Source of the DNA: Caenorhabditis elegans
Lineage: Eukaryota > Nematoda > Chromadorea > Rhabditida > Rhabditidae
Assembly: GCF_000002985.6 (NCBI RefSeq)
Contig: NC_003280.10
Coordinates: forward strand, 9,854,501-9,918,500
Reading direction: 5' to 3'
Length of the DNA: 64,000 bases
The first letter of the stretch is position 1; each line of letters begins with the position of its first letter. This document shows positions 1 to 14,210 of the stretch, in pieces. The translations under genes were made by a program, and so were the position numbers. The notes under the pieces were generated by a model. It was given only the letters and a program-made list of their open reading frames with translations. It was not told the origin of the DNA and did not search any database.

Positions 1-1190
1 TGATAATGTATTGAATAAATATTGAAAAAGTCGACAAACTTTGAAAAACCCATCAAATTGGATAACTGGTTGTCGTAACAGTTGACAATTATACTGATCA
101 CATAGTCTTCTTTCCTATTCAGCTTTTTTTGAAGTTCTATGAATGCGTATCGAAGTTCTTGAATGAATATTAAATAGTTATTCGCATCCTCGTATTTGGG
201 CCATGTCCAAAATATTTCGATTCCATCTATATCGTATTTTTGGACAAACGAGACAATAGAGTTGACGAAGACGTTACGTGACGTTTCATTAGACACCAAT
301 CGCGAAAATGAACGAGAATTTGATTGTCCGCCTATACTGATCATTACTTTCAGTGTAGAGTTTGCCTTCCTTGCTTCATTTTTCATCTCTTCGAATTTTC
401 GGCGAGAACGTTCTCCGCCAAAAGTCATATTTCCATTTTTTGGAATAGCAAACAAGTAAATAATATGCGTTAGCATTTGGAGTTGTTTTCTTGTTAGAGC
501 AGTGTTTTCGAATTCTGCAAAATATCCAACAATTCGCTTCCCACACAATGCAGCAGGAGGAAAAATTGTTTCAGTGCCTGAAACTCGTAATTCTACATCA
601 ACTTTAGGGTTAAAAATTTTCATAAAAAGCTCTTATGATTTTAATTATTTCTAAGTGGCAGGTTAATGCTTCCATCTCGCAGTTTCCCAATGTTCATCAG
701 ATTAACCACTTTCCGATTACTTTTTTAAAAATATTTTTTACTTAAGCTTGTTCCTTTTTACATGTTAGAGCCTTAGGATAGCACAAAAAAGAGCTTAACA
801 TAAACTTACTATATTTAAACAGTTGTTTCGTTGTAGGCAAATTTTTTTCTGTCGTGGTTTTTAATTTTTTCGATGAAGGAATGAACACTCTTATCAAATC
901 TATAAAGTTTTTAATTATTAATTTACGGAATAGCTCCGCTTACTTGAAACTGTCGGACTTTTATGACGAGCCACCATTATTAACTTTGACAATGAAAATG
1001 CAATTGGTGCGGATAACACTAAAATTGTTATCAAAATATAACAATGCTTGATAAAATTTTTCCATTGACGGTTGTTTTTTTGTGTTCTGAAAAAGCATGA
1101 TGGAATTAAATTAGAGACAATCAAACATACTTACATGTTTTGATTTCTTAAAAGAGGGACACTTGTTGAGTTCAAATCAGCAGGATTCAT
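1..1190 (-). CDS. chitinase-like protein (chil family), 3' end cut by window edge
   Basis: Exons read as 1135-1190, 944-1086, 810-899 and 577 down to the left edge. The first exon gives a short cytosolic N terminus. The second holds one hydrophobic segment (about residues 30-55), making a type II membrane anchor. The third is a short Ser/Thr-rich stalk. The last starts a glycosyl hydrolase 18 domain (KRIVGYFAEFENS, then LTHIIYLFA). The catalytic strand reads DGIEIFWTW where active family-18 chitinases have DGxDxDxE, so the third Asp and the catalytic Glu are gone and chitin hydrolysis is unlikely. About 288 residues are visible; the C-terminal half lies outside the window. Same exon plan and phases as the next four copies. 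Nematode chil genes are known as a pathogen-responsive group; that role is inferred here from family membership only. Confidence 0.85.
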
Positions 1191-1435
1191 GAGAACAAAT
1201 TTGAATGGTGGAATAGTTTCTGAAATATAATTTAATACCTGTTTCAAAGGCGTGTTATAGAAATAAAGACAGTTCAAATGAGAGAGGAAACAAGTATCGT
1301 ATCTGATTAATAACAGAACTAACGAATGATAATGATCAGACGTATATATTAATGATTTATCCAATTTTCAAGTTATTGAGACATTCATTTTGAACGGGAA
1401 CAACAGAAAAATGAATTTGAAATAATTACATTCAC

Positions 1436-3357
1436 TCATTCACACTTGTATTTTATCGTATTCTTCTCATCTCCAGTGCATAATTCAGCAGAAGATACAA
1501 CTTTCAAAAGAGTGTGATCATCATCATCCTGATCAATTGTCCACATGGTTATTCCTCCAATATTATGATCAGCAACATATCGATTTTTTTCTCTCAAACT
1601 TCTTTCCTCTTCTAATGTCATAAACCGGGTAGGTGGACCAGGAATCCAAATATATGAAGTTTTCGTTAGATTATGAAATTTAATGTCGGTCAGGTTCCAG
1701 TTGTATTGACGTAGTTGCCTCCGAGGTAAAGCAATTGGTAATCTTCCAGAGTTGTTATCTTTCCATATATCATCAGAATCATCACGTAATGGTAATTCGG
1801 CGCCGTTCCAATATGTTGCGTGGAACGAGACAATTATATTGAATTTACTTGGCTGTCCAGATTTACAAATGTAATACTTCATATTCTCATCGACGATTCT
1901 GCTTCCTCCTCCGTACAATGGTGAGTCTGGTCCAATTTGATTTAAAAAACTATTAAACAGGTAAATGTTTAAAAAGTCGACAAAATTTGAGAATTCCACC
2001 AAATTAGATAAATGGTTGACATTCCTGGAGATCACTAAACTAATCACAAAAGTTTCTTTTCTATTCAATTTCTTTTGGAGTTCCGTGAATGCGTATCGAA
2101 GTTCTCGAATAAACATTAAATAGTTGTTCTCATCGCTGTATTTTGGCCATGTCCAAAATATATCGACTCCATCTATATCGTAATTTTGAACAAAGGAGAC
2201 AATGGAGTTGGTAAACAAATTTCGTGACGTTTCCTTGGACACCAATCCCGAAAATTCACCAGAGCTATACTGTCCGCCTATGCTGATCATTACTTTTAAA
2301 GTACTGCTTTCCTTCCTTGCTTCATTTTTCATCGCCACAAATTTTCGGCGAGAACTTTCATCGCGAAAAGTTAAACTTCCATTTTTTGGAATAGCAAACA
2401 GGTAAATAATGTGTGTTAACATTTGCAGTTGTTTTTTTGATAGAGGAGAGTTTTCGAATTCTGCAAAATATCCAACAATTCGCTTTCCACACGATGCAGC
2501 AGGAGGAGAAACTTTTTCATTGCCTGAAAGTAAAAATTCTGGGAAATTGCGTCTTATAAGCCCACCACCAGAGATGGCAAACCGGACGTCCGGTTTTCCA
2601 AAGGTTTTTTATTCTGATTTTCCAGCAGTTCCCTAATAGTAAGTTAGGCATCAAAAATATTCTAACCGTTTCTAATTAAAAATTGACTTTTGATAAGGTG
2701 TGGTCATGATGTCAGAAAGATTTTTATGTTTTTGGTTTTTATTACAATTGGCAGCTTAATGCACGTCTTAACCTGACTACTCTGAACAGATTAATCAATC
2801 CTATACCACAATAGAGAAGCTACGTTCAGTTATACAAATGAGATCTATGTATGCTAGAACTACTAAAGACGAATTATGGGAAAAAGGTTACTAAATCGCT
2901 CACACCTACACTGTCTTTCTTTTAATATAATCAAACTTCAGAGTGGCACACAAAATCGCACTATACTTACTTTTTTGAACAAGTTTTGTTGTAGGTGAAT
3001 TATTTGTTTTCATCGTAGTTCTTGATGTTTGCGATGATGGAATAAGCATGTTAATCAAATCTAAGAAGGTTTTAGATATTAATTTCCGAAACAATTTCTC
3101 TTACTTGAAACTGTTTCACTTTTATGACGAGCCACCATTATTAACTCTGATAATGAAAATGCAACTGGTGCTGATATAACTAAAATTGCAATTAAAATCA
3201 AGCATGGATTGATGAGATTCTTCCATTGCGCAAAACGGTTGGTTTTTCGTGTTCTGAAGAAGCATGGTCGAATTAAATTAGAGACAATCAAACATACTTA
3301 CATGTTTTGAATTCGTAAAAGAGGGATACTTGTTGAGTTCAAATCAGCACGATTCAT
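1436..3357 (-). CDS. chitinase-like protein (chil family), full length
   Basis: Exons 3302-3357, 3105-3253, 2971-3060 and 1436-2523, total about 460 residues. Order: short cytosolic tail, one membrane segment (about residues 30-53), a 30-residue stalk, then a complete GH18 domain in one exon of 1088 nt. The start ATG at 3357 is the one shared with the paralogues. The catalytic strand is DGVDIFWTW: the second Asp is kept, the third is Phe and the acid/base Glu is Thr, so it is probably a catalytically dead lectin-like or structural member. The C terminus (NIGGITMWTIDQDDDDHTLL and SSAELCTG) is almost identical to the neighbouring copies. It lies head to tail with copies on both sides, about 250 bp apart, typical of recent tandem duplication. 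Confidence 0.9.
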
Positions 3358-3609
3358 GAAAACAAAATTGAATGGTGAAATAGTTTCTGAAATGTAATTT
3401 TATACCTGTTTCATAGGCGTTCTATAGAAATAAATTCGAAAAAACTGAGAAAGAGAAAACAAGTATCTTATAGGATTAATAACAGAACTAAAAATAAGAT
3501 AATGAGCAGAAGTAGACATATATTAATGATTTATCCAATTTTCAATTTATTGAGACATTCATTTTGAACGGGAACAACAGAAAAATGAATTTGAAATAAT
3601 TACATTCAC

Positions 3610-5131
3610 TCATTCACACGTGTATTTTATCGTATTCTTCTCATCTCCAGTGCATAATTCAGCAGAAGATACAACTTTTAAAAGAGTGTGATCATCATCA
3701 TCCTGATCAATTGTCCACATGGTTATTCCTCCAATATTATGATCAGCAACATATCGATTTTTTTCTCTCAAACTTTTTTCGTCTTCTAAAGTCAAAAACC
3801 AGGTAGGTGGACCAGGAATCCAAATATATGAGGTTTTCGTTAAATTGTGAAATTTAATATCGGTCAGGTTCCAGTTACGTTGACGTAGATGTCTCCATCG
3901 TACTGCAAATGGTCCTCGTGCCACGTTTTTCTCCTTCCATATATCATCAGAATAATCACGTAATGGTAATTCGGCTCCTTCCCAAAATGTTCCGTGGAAC
4001 GAAACCATTATATTAAATTTACTTGGCTGCCCAGTTTTACAAATATAATACTTCATTGTCTCATCGATGTTTCTACCTTCTCCTCCATACAATGGTGAAT
4101 CAGGTCCCACTTGTTTTTCTCGAAACTGTGTTGAATAAATATTGAAAAAGTCAACAAACTTTGAAAAATCTTTCAAATCGAATGACCAGTGTTTCTCTTT
4201 TGGAACAATTAAACTTATGATATATTCGTTTTTCCTATTCCACCTTTTTTGAAGTTCAGTGAATGCGCTCCTAAGTTCTTGAATGAAACTTGAATAACTT
4301 TTAATATCTTCGTATTTTGGCCGCGTCCAGAATATTTCGATTCCATCTATATCGTTTTTTTTGAAAAATGAGACAATCGACTTGACGAAAACGTTTCTTG
4401 ACGTTTCATTAGACACCAAACGCGAATATTCCTTATAATAATCATGCCCGCCTACACTGATCATCACTTTTAGAGTAGAGCTTGCCTCCCTTGCTTTACT
4501 TTTCATCTCTTCAAACTTTCGGCGAGTTTGTTCTCCATCGAGAGTAATAACTCCATTCGTTGGTCTAGCAAACAGGTAAATAATATGGGTAAGCATGTGA
4601 AGTTGTTTTCTTGATAGTCCAGCGTTTTCGAATTCTGCAAAATATCCAACAATCCTCTTTCCACAAAATGCAGCAGGAGGAGAAATTGTTTGATGGCCTG
4701 AAAATGAAACCTATGAAAAAATTAGGATCCCCCCCCTGGATACTCACTTTCCTGAATCAAATGTTTCGGAGGAGAGTTTGTTTTTGTCGTAGTGCTTAGC
4801 TTTTTTGATGACGGAATAAATATTTTTATCAAATCTGAGATGTTTTTAGATATTAATTTCCGAAACAATTTATCTTACTTGAAACTGTTTCACTTTTATG
4901 ACGAGCCACCATTATTAACTCTGATAATGAATATGCAACTGGTGCGGAGAACACTAAAATTGCAATCAAAATAAGACAAGGCTTGATAAGATGCTTCCAT
5001 TGAATTAGGCAGCTTATTCTTCGTGTTCTGGAAAATCACTGTTAAATAAAGTTACAAGCGATTAAATATACTTACATTTGTTGATTCTCTAATAGAGGGG
5101 CATTTGTTGAATTTGAAGGAACAGGGTTCAT
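3610..5131 (-). CDS. chitinase-like protein (chil family), full length
   Basis: Exons 5076-5131, 4879-5027, 4748-4834 and 3610-4697, about 459 residues. Same architecture as its upstream neighbour: cytosolic tail, single membrane segment, Ser/Thr/Lys-rich stalk, GH18-like domain. The catalytic strand reads DGIEIFWTR, with Asp to Glu at the second position, Phe at the third and Thr for the catalytic Glu, so no chitinase activity is expected. The middle of the domain (FNIYSTQFREKQVGPDSPLY) is shared almost exactly with the 5368-6967 copy and the 10150-11973 pseudogene but not with the 1436 and 7931 copies, dividing the array into two interleaved subtypes. Confidence 0.9.
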
Positions 5132-5367
5132 AAAATAAATAATTTTTAGGAAAAAATTAGTTCCTGAAATAACCTGTTGATTTTTTTAAACTTGCCCTAA
5201 AAAGTCAAATCTGAGGAGGATGGTGCAAGTATGTCATCAGATTAACAATGAGTGTTTTCCAACTATCAAAAGCCATCAGTAACAGTATGAGGATTTATTT
5301 AACTTTCAACATGTTTCCCAAAAAGCTAATCAAAGAAGAAATTAAAATTAAAAAAAAAAACACTAAA

Positions 5368-6967
5368 TCAATCACATTTGTAATTAATCTCATTCTTTTC
5401 CTTTCCAGTGCATAATTCTGCAGAAGAAACAACTTTCAAAAGAGTGTGATCATCATCATCCTGATCAATTGTCCACATGGTTATTCCTCCAATATTATAA
5501 TCAGCAACATATTTAGTTTTTTCTCTCAAACTTCTTTTGTCTTCTAAAGTCATAAACCAGGTAGGTGGACCGGGAATCCAAATATAAGAGGTTTTCGTTA
5601 AATTGTGAAATTTAATGTCCTCCAGGTTCCATTTCTGTTGAAGTAGCTCTCTCCAACGAACAGCAAATGCTCCTTTTGTCAAGTTTTTGTCTTTGAATAT
5701 ATCATCAAAATCATTCCGTAATGGTAATTCGGCGTCTTTCCAAAATGTTCCGTGGAAAGAAACAAATATATTAAATTTACTTGGTTGACCAGTTTTACAA
5801 GTATAATACTTCATTGTCTCATCGATGTTTCTACCTTCTCCTCCATACAATGGTGAATCAGGTCCTACTTGTTTTTCTCGAAATTGTGTTGAATAAATAT
5901 TGAAAAAGTCAACAAATTTTAAAAAATCTTCGAAATCGAATGACCAGTAGCTCTTTTTCGGAACAAGCAAACTAATGATGTACTCGTTTTTTCTATTTGT
6001 CCTTTTTTGAAGTTCAGTGAATTCGTTTCGGAGGTCTTGAATAAATATTGAATAGTTATTCACATCTCTGTGTTTTGGCCACATCCAAAATATTTCGATT
6101 CCATCAATATCTTCATTTTTGACAAACGAGACAATGGACTTGATGAACACGCTACGTGACGCTTCGTTAGACATTATCGCCGAAAATGCACCAGAATGAT
6201 CATGTCCGCCCACACTGATCATCACTTTCACAGTAGAGCTTACCTCCCTCGCTTTACTTCTCATTTCCTGGAATTTTCGGCGAGTTCGTTCTCCATCCAG
6301 AGTCATAACTCCATTCGTTGGTCTAGCGAATAGGTATATAATGTGTGTTACCATTTGGAGATGTCTTCTTGTTAGACCAGAATTCTCAAACTCTGCAAAG
6401 TATCCAACGATCCTCTTTCCACACAATGCAGCAGGTGGAGAAATGGTTTCATTGCCTGAAAACTGAAACTCTGAGTATCGTCAACTGAACCATTCACGTG
6501 ATAACCATCACTGTTCATACAAAACGGCACAAACGCAATGTGTTCTAATACAACGGTTGCCAGTCACCAATAGGTATTTTTAAAAATGGCTTACTTTTCA
6601 GAGCATGCTGTGAAGTTGTAGAATTGTTTAACATCAAAGCATTAATTGATGCTGGAAAGATGACTTTTTTAAGTTTTTCAACTTAATGTTAAATTTCAAA
6701 ATAACTTTACTCACTTGAAACTGTTTGACATTTACAACATGCCAATATGATTAACTTCGAAAATACAAACACAAATGGTGTGGATATCAATATAATCGCA
6801 ACAAGAATCACACAAGGCTTGACAATATTTTCCCCTTGAGTTAAAGCGCGGGTTTTTAGCGATCTGGAAATACATAAAAGGAACAAGGAATGAATCCAAC
6901 CGAAACAATATACTTACAACTTGTGATATTTTAGAAGAGGATTATAGGTTGTATTCAAAGAATTCAT
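5368..6967 (-). CDS. chitinase-like protein (chil family), full length
   Basis: Exons 6918-6967, 6715-6863, 6595-6651 and 5368-6455, about 447 residues. The stalk exon is only 57 nt, the shortest of the array. The membrane segment (VILVAIILISTPFVFVF) is diverged from the other copies. The GH18-like domain keeps the fold landmarks (KRIVGYFAEFENS, KVMISVGG, GPDSPLYGG) but the catalytic strand is DGIEIFWMW, lacking the third Asp and the Glu. Upstream of the start the array is interrupted by a kinase-derived fragment at about 7150-7560. Confidence 0.88.
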
Positions 6968-7149
6968 AGTGGAAACCAACTTCTTTGAATAACTGAAATT
7001 TTCTTAAAGATGATACCTATTGGTTAATATATACCATTTTCAAGGCGTGTTAAAGAGGCAAGGTTAAATCAAAAAAATAAAACTGAGGAAGAGGAATCAA
7101 GTATCAAACATGACTATAAACGGGGTTCAACCAAACTAAAGATAGAAAA

Positions 7150-7570
7150 TCAGCGATAATACATTCTGACTTATTTAATTATCACAATATTTCCCATCAG
7201 TAAGCCAATTACAAAATCGAAGTTGATGGTTGGTTTCTGAACGGGCCCTTTTATAATCAGGAAAGTACTGTAAAATATGTGATGGAAATTCAAATCAAAA
7301 AGTTCAAAATACTGCATACACATACATATGATGTTTCTCAAAAAACTCAATGCAGCCTAGGGATGCTGCACAACTATTCGTATCGAGATCCCAGCACAGT
7401 TGCATTGCATTGTAATTGTAATTGATGATGATTTAGTAATGTGCAACACATTTTTTAAACTTACGTTATGTATCAGCAGTCGACGTATGTATTTCCAATA
7501 GAAATATTTGTTCATATTGAACAATAAATTCCCGGGCGCTATCCAGAGTTAAGCGGTTGATTTTGCTGGA
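7150..7570 (-). pseudogene. fragment of a receptor tyrosine kinase gene, related to the neighbouring old-1
   Basis: Read on the minus strand, this stretch resembles the C-terminal part of the kinase gene at 12148-14210. It has a WIAP-like start of the post-activation segment, a YFYWKYI piece matching DFYWKYV, a donor and acceptor in matching places, then MQLCWDLDTNS and GCIEFFEK matching the last kinase helices. The tail resembles the old-1 terminal exon around 12160-12240. The segment between WMAPE and the YWKY region of old-1 is missing and an in-frame stop precedes the WIAP piece, so it cannot make a kinase. It is best read as the remains of a second tandem kinase copy or of an ectopic duplication. 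Confidence 0.75.
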
Positions 7571-7614
7571 AAATACACATTAAAATTAAACTAAAACGGT
7601 TACAGAAACTCACA

Positions 7615-7665
7615 ATTTTTGATTTCCTATTTGTGGAAAGTGTCAGAGCAACAGGGTTCATTTCA
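7615..7665 (-). pseudogene. orphan chil-type first exon
   Basis: On the minus strand an ATG followed by NPVALTLSTNRKSKI and then a good donor (GTGAGTTT) matches the first coding exon of the neighbouring chil genes (MNPVPSNSTN-type). The exon expected next, with the membrane segment, is absent: the sequence runs into the kinase fragment at 7150-7570 instead. This suggests a chil copy whose body was lost when the kinase fragment arrived, or the reverse. Confidence 0.55.
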
Positions 7666-7930
7666 AAAACAAAATTGTTCGAATAGTAAGATGTCTATAT
7701 TTTTCAGAGACGTATGATAGAAACTAAAGCAATTAAGAAAATAATTGAGAATGAGAATACAAGTATCATATCTGAATATTAACAGAACTAAAAAATAATC
7801 AACAGCAATGCACAATGAGGATTTATTCGAATGACAATATATTTTTATTATAGATCCAAATATTTGTTCGAGGTTTGATCATTCCCTAGTTGGGGATCCG
7901 TGTTTGACTTTTAAACAAAGATTAATTCAC

Positions 7931-9871
7931 TCAATGACAATTGTATTTAATCGTATTCTTCTCCTCTCCAGTGCATAATTCAGCAGAAGATACAACTTTC
8001 AAAAGAGTGTGATCATCATCATCTTGATCAATTGTCCACATGGTTATTCCTCCAATATTATGATCAGCAACATAACGGTTTTTTTCTCTCAAACTTTGTT
8101 CGTCTTCTAAAGTCAAAAACCGGGTAGGTGGACCAGGAATCCAAATATACGAAGTTTTCGTTAGATTATGAAATTTAATGTTCTCCAGGTTCCATTTATG
8201 ATGAGGTAGTTCTCTCCAACGTAAAGCAACTGCTAATCTTCCCGATTCGTTAACTTTCCATATATTATCAGAATCATCACGTAATGGTAAATCGGTGCCT
8301 TCCCAATATGTTGCGTGGAACGAAATAATAATATTAAATTTACTTGGCTGACCAGTTTTACAAATATAATATTTCATAATCTCATCGACGTTTCTACTTC
8401 CTCCTCCGTACAACGGTGAGTCTGGTCCAACTTGATATGAATAACTATTAAACAAGTAAATGCCAAAAAAGTCGACAGAATTCAAGAATTCCACCAAATT
8501 GAATAATAGGTTGAGATTGCTGGAGGCCACTAAACTGATCACAAAATCTTCTTTTCTATTCAATTTATTTTGGAGTTCCGTGAATGCGTAGCGAAGTTCT
8601 TGAATAAACATTAAATAATTGTTTTTATCTCTGTATCTTGGCCACATCCAAAACATTTCGATGCCATCTATATCGTATTTTTCAACGAAGGAGACTATGG
8701 AGTTGACGAACACGGTACGTGACGTTTCATTAAACACCAATCCCGAAAATGAACGAGAATTATAATGTCCGCCTATGCTGATCATTATTTTCAGAGTAGA
8801 GCTTGCCTCTCTTGCATTACTTTTCATTTCCTCGAACTTTCTAAGAGATCGGTCATCGACAATAGTTATAACTCCATTCCTTGGAATAGCAAACAGGTAA
8901 ATAATGTGTGTTAGCATTTGAAGTTGTTTTCTTGTTAGACCAGAATTCTCAAATTCTGCAAAGTAACCCACGATTCGTTTGCCACATAATGCAGCTGGAG
9001 GAGAAAGGGCTTCATTGCCTGAAAACTGAAAGTCAGAGTATCATTCACTGACGTACAAACAATGAATGAATATTTGGACGCAAAGTTGTGTTTTCGGAGT
9101 CAACATTCTCATAAATTCTTTTGTTTTGTTTTATATGTGAAGACTGGCGGCTTCGTGATTACAATTTGACGGCACATCAGCTTATAAGATTTCAGATTTT
9201 TGTGTATTATTTCATATTTACTTTATACATAGTCATATTGTTCAGAAAACTCAAGAAAAGCACCTAAAAACTTGGCTAGTAAAAATTCAAGCAGTTACGT
9301 TTTACTATTGAACATCTAGCAGTGGACAAAAAACGTATGAAAATCAAAATGTCGAGGTATACCCGCATAATTAATAAATTGATACTCAGTAATGAAAACA
9401 CGACCTAACCCATCAAGTTAATAACCTCATATCTTTCAAAAAAAAAGGCGCGTTCAACAGATACTTACTGTTCGGGGCATCCAAAAGTGGAGGTAGACCA
9501 ACATATTTTGTCGCAGTAGAAGATTTTGTTTTGATCATAGTTCTTGATTTTTTCGATGATAGAATAACTATTTTTATCAAATCTGAAAAAAAATGTATAT
9601 ATTAATTTTCGAAATAGTTCCGCTTACTTGAAACTGTCGGACTTTTATGACGAGCTATCATTATTAACTCTGACAATGAATATGCAACTGGTGCGGAGAA
9701 CACTAAAATTGCAATCAAAATGAAACATGGCTTGACAAGATGCTTCCATTGAGTTAGGCAGCTGGTTTTAGGTGTTCTGAAAAATCATTATTAAATTATA
9801 TTTCAAGCGATTAAATCTACTTACATATTTCGATTTTGTAGAAGAGGACTTGTTGAATTCAAAACATTCAT
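7931..9871 (-). CDS. chitinase-like protein (chil family), full length
   Basis: Exons 9825-9871, 9628-9776, 9469-9582 and 7931-9018, about 465 residues. Type II membrane protein with the longest stalk of the array (114 nt exon) and a GH18-like domain. The catalytic strand is DGIEMFWMW: Glu replaces the second Asp, Phe the third, Met the catalytic Glu. The intron at 9019-9468 shares long stretches with the matching intron of the pseudogene at 10150-11973, showing that a whole gene, not just its coding exons, was duplicated. The domain subtype (YLFNS, GGGSRNVDE) matches the 1436 copy. Confidence 0.9.
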
Positions 9872-10825
9872 ACTAAAAAAAAAGAAACTTTAGATGACAT
9901 CAAGTTTCTGAAAGGTGATGTTATAAAGGAAGAACGTCAAATAAGAAAAATAAAACTGAGGAAGAGGAATCAAGTATCTTATCTGATTAATAACAGAACT
10001 AAATAAAAACAATCAGCAGCAACACACGGTCAGGATTTATGTATTCAACCGATAATGTTGTTTTACTAGTGAGCCAAATAATTAATAGAAGTTTTATCAT
10101 TCCCTAGTTGGGGATCTGTGTTTGACTTAAAATTGATTAATTCGGTCAATCACACTTGTATTTAATCTTATTCTTCTCATCTCCAGTGCATAATTCAGCA
10201 GAAGATACAACTTTCAAAAGAGTGTGATCATCATCATCCTGATCAATTGTCCACATGGTTATTCCTCCAATATTATGATCAGCAACATTTTTCTCTCAAA
10301 CTTTTTTCGTCTTCTAAAGTCATAAACCAGGTAGGTGGACCGGGAATCCAAATATAAGAGGTTTTCGTTAAATTGTGAAATTTAATCTCCTCCAGGTTCC
10401 ATTTCTGTTGAAGTAGCTCTCTCCAACGAACAGCAAATGCTCCTTTTGTCAAGTTTTTGTCTTTGAATATATCATCAGAATCATTCCGTAATGGTAATTC
10501 GGCGTCTTTCCAAAATGTTCCGTGGAAAGAAACAAATATATTAAATTTACTTGGTTGACCAGTTTTACAAGTATAATACTTCATTGTCTCATCGATGTTT
10601 CTACCTTCTCCTCCATACAATGGTGAATCAGGTCCTACTTGTTTTTCTCGAAATTGTGTTGAATAAATATTGAAAAAGTCAACAAACTGAAAAAAAAATC
10701 TTCCAAATCGAATAACAAGGATCCTCGATTTCTTTTTTGGAGCAATCAAACTAATTATGTACTCGTTTTTTCTATTTGTCCTTTTTTGAAGTTCAGTGAA
10801 TGTGTTCCTAAGTTCATGAATGAAT

Positions 10826-10852
10826 ATTATATTATTATTATTATTATTAGTT
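10826..10852. repeat. ATT microsatellite inside the chil pseudogene
   Basis: A run of about eight ATT units interrupts the GH18 exon of the pseudogene at a place where the paralogues have a single AATAGTTATT. It is expected from loss of selection. Confidence 0.8.
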
Positions 10853-11823
10853 ATTCACATCCTTGTATTTGGGCCATGTCCAAAATATTTCGATTCCATC
10901 TATATCGTAATTTTGGACAAACGAGACAATGGACTTTACGAACACGTTACGTGATGTTTCGTTAGACATTATTGCCGAAAACGAACGAGAATTTAATTAT
11001 CCGCCTATACTGATCATCACTTTCAAAGTAGAGTAGAGCTGGCTTTAGTTGTTTTGAAGTTGTTTTCTTGTTAGAACAGAATTCTCAAATTCTGCAAAGT
11101 AACCCACAATTCGTTTGCCACATAATGCAGCAGGAGGTGAAATGGTTTCATTGCCTGAAAACTGAAAGTGAGAGTATCATTAACTGAAGTACAAATAATA
11201 AATAAATATCACTATCTGGACGCAAAATTGTGTTTTCGGAGCCAAAATTTTCATAAATTCTTTTGTTTTGTTATTCATGTGAAGACTGGCGGCTTTGTGA
11301 TTACAATTTTACAGCACATCAGCTTATAAGATTCCATACTTTTTATATTATTTTCTGTTTACTATATGTTCATATTGCTAATAAAATGTCTTTCAAAAAA
11401 AGCGTGTTCACCAGATACTTACTGCTCGGAACATCAAAAAGTGGAGGTAGACCCACAAGTTTTGTCGCAGTAGAAGATTTTGTTTTGATCATAGTTCTTG
11501 ATTTTTTCGATGATAGAATAACTATTTTTATCAAATCTGAAAAAAAATGTATATATTAATTTTCGAAATAGTTCCGCTTACTTGAAACTGTCGGACTTTT
11601 ATGACGAGCTATCATTATTAACTCTGACAATGAATATGCAACTGGTGCGGAGAACACTAAAATTGCAATCAAAATGAAACATTGCTTGACAAGATGCTTC
11701 CATTGAGTTAGACAGCTGGATTTAGGTGTTCTGGAAAATCATGGTTGAAAATTAAAATTAAGCACAAGAAACTCGATATACTTACACATGTTTATTTTGT
11801 AGAAGAGCTCGTTGAATTCAAAG

Positions 11824-11961
11824 TGTTGTGGACGGAACGTAAACCTGAACTTTATACAGACGTGACCTATCGCGTAAGCGACCTTTCTTGATAATTCATT
11901 ACTTCTTACACTCTCTTGTAATAAACTTCTTCTCTCCTTGTCGCTCGCTCAATACACAACA
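11824..11961 (+). mobile_element. 138 bp insertion with LTR-like ends and a 5 bp target duplication (solo LTR-like)
   Basis: The insert starts TGTTGTGGACGG and ends ATACACAACA, giving inverted TGTTGTG/CACAACA ends of the TG...CA type. It is flanked by CAAAG at 11819-11823 and again at 11962-11966. Removing it and one CAAAG restores the sequence expected from the paralogous first exon at 9825-9871. An AATAAA lies near the 3' end in the + orientation and a TTTATA precedes it. These are solo-LTR features; 138 bp is short for an LTR, so an internally deleted or TRIM-like element is also possible. It contains no coding sequence. Confidence 0.7.
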
Positions 11962-12147
11962 CAAAGTATTCATGCTAAAAAAGTAACTTTAGATAGCAAG
12001 TTTCTGAGAGATGATGTGTTAAAGGAAAAACGTCAAATAAGAAAAATAAAACTGAGGAAGAGGAATCAAGTGAGGAAGAAGTATCAAATATGAATAGTAA
12101 CAGGTTTTTAATGGAAAGAAAATCAGCAGCAAAACATTATTTTTTAT

Positions 12148-14210
<2,063 letters not shown>

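Larger units (their letters stand above)
10150..11973 (-). pseudogene. broken chil-family gene with multiple lesions
   Basis: The upstream exons (11582-11730 membrane exon, 11423-11536 stalk exon) are still open and nearly identical to those of the 7931 copy. The first exon is split by a 138 bp insertion at 11824-11961 and has lost 2 nt. The GH18 exon (10150-11154) carries a deletion near 10288 (GATCAGCAACATT then TTTCTC), a frame change near 10690-10720, a TTA-repeat expansion at about 10829-10848, and loss of about 100 bp near 11035 where the start of the domain should be. The surviving piece 10279-10690 is almost identical to the 5368 copy, while the 5' exons match the 7931 copy, so this is a hybrid. 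Confidence 0.85.

Noticed and set aside
196-2636. Plus-strand open frames over the chil GH18 exons
   Set aside because: Shadows of the minus-strand domain; the same frames recur at each paralogue because the DNA is duplicated.
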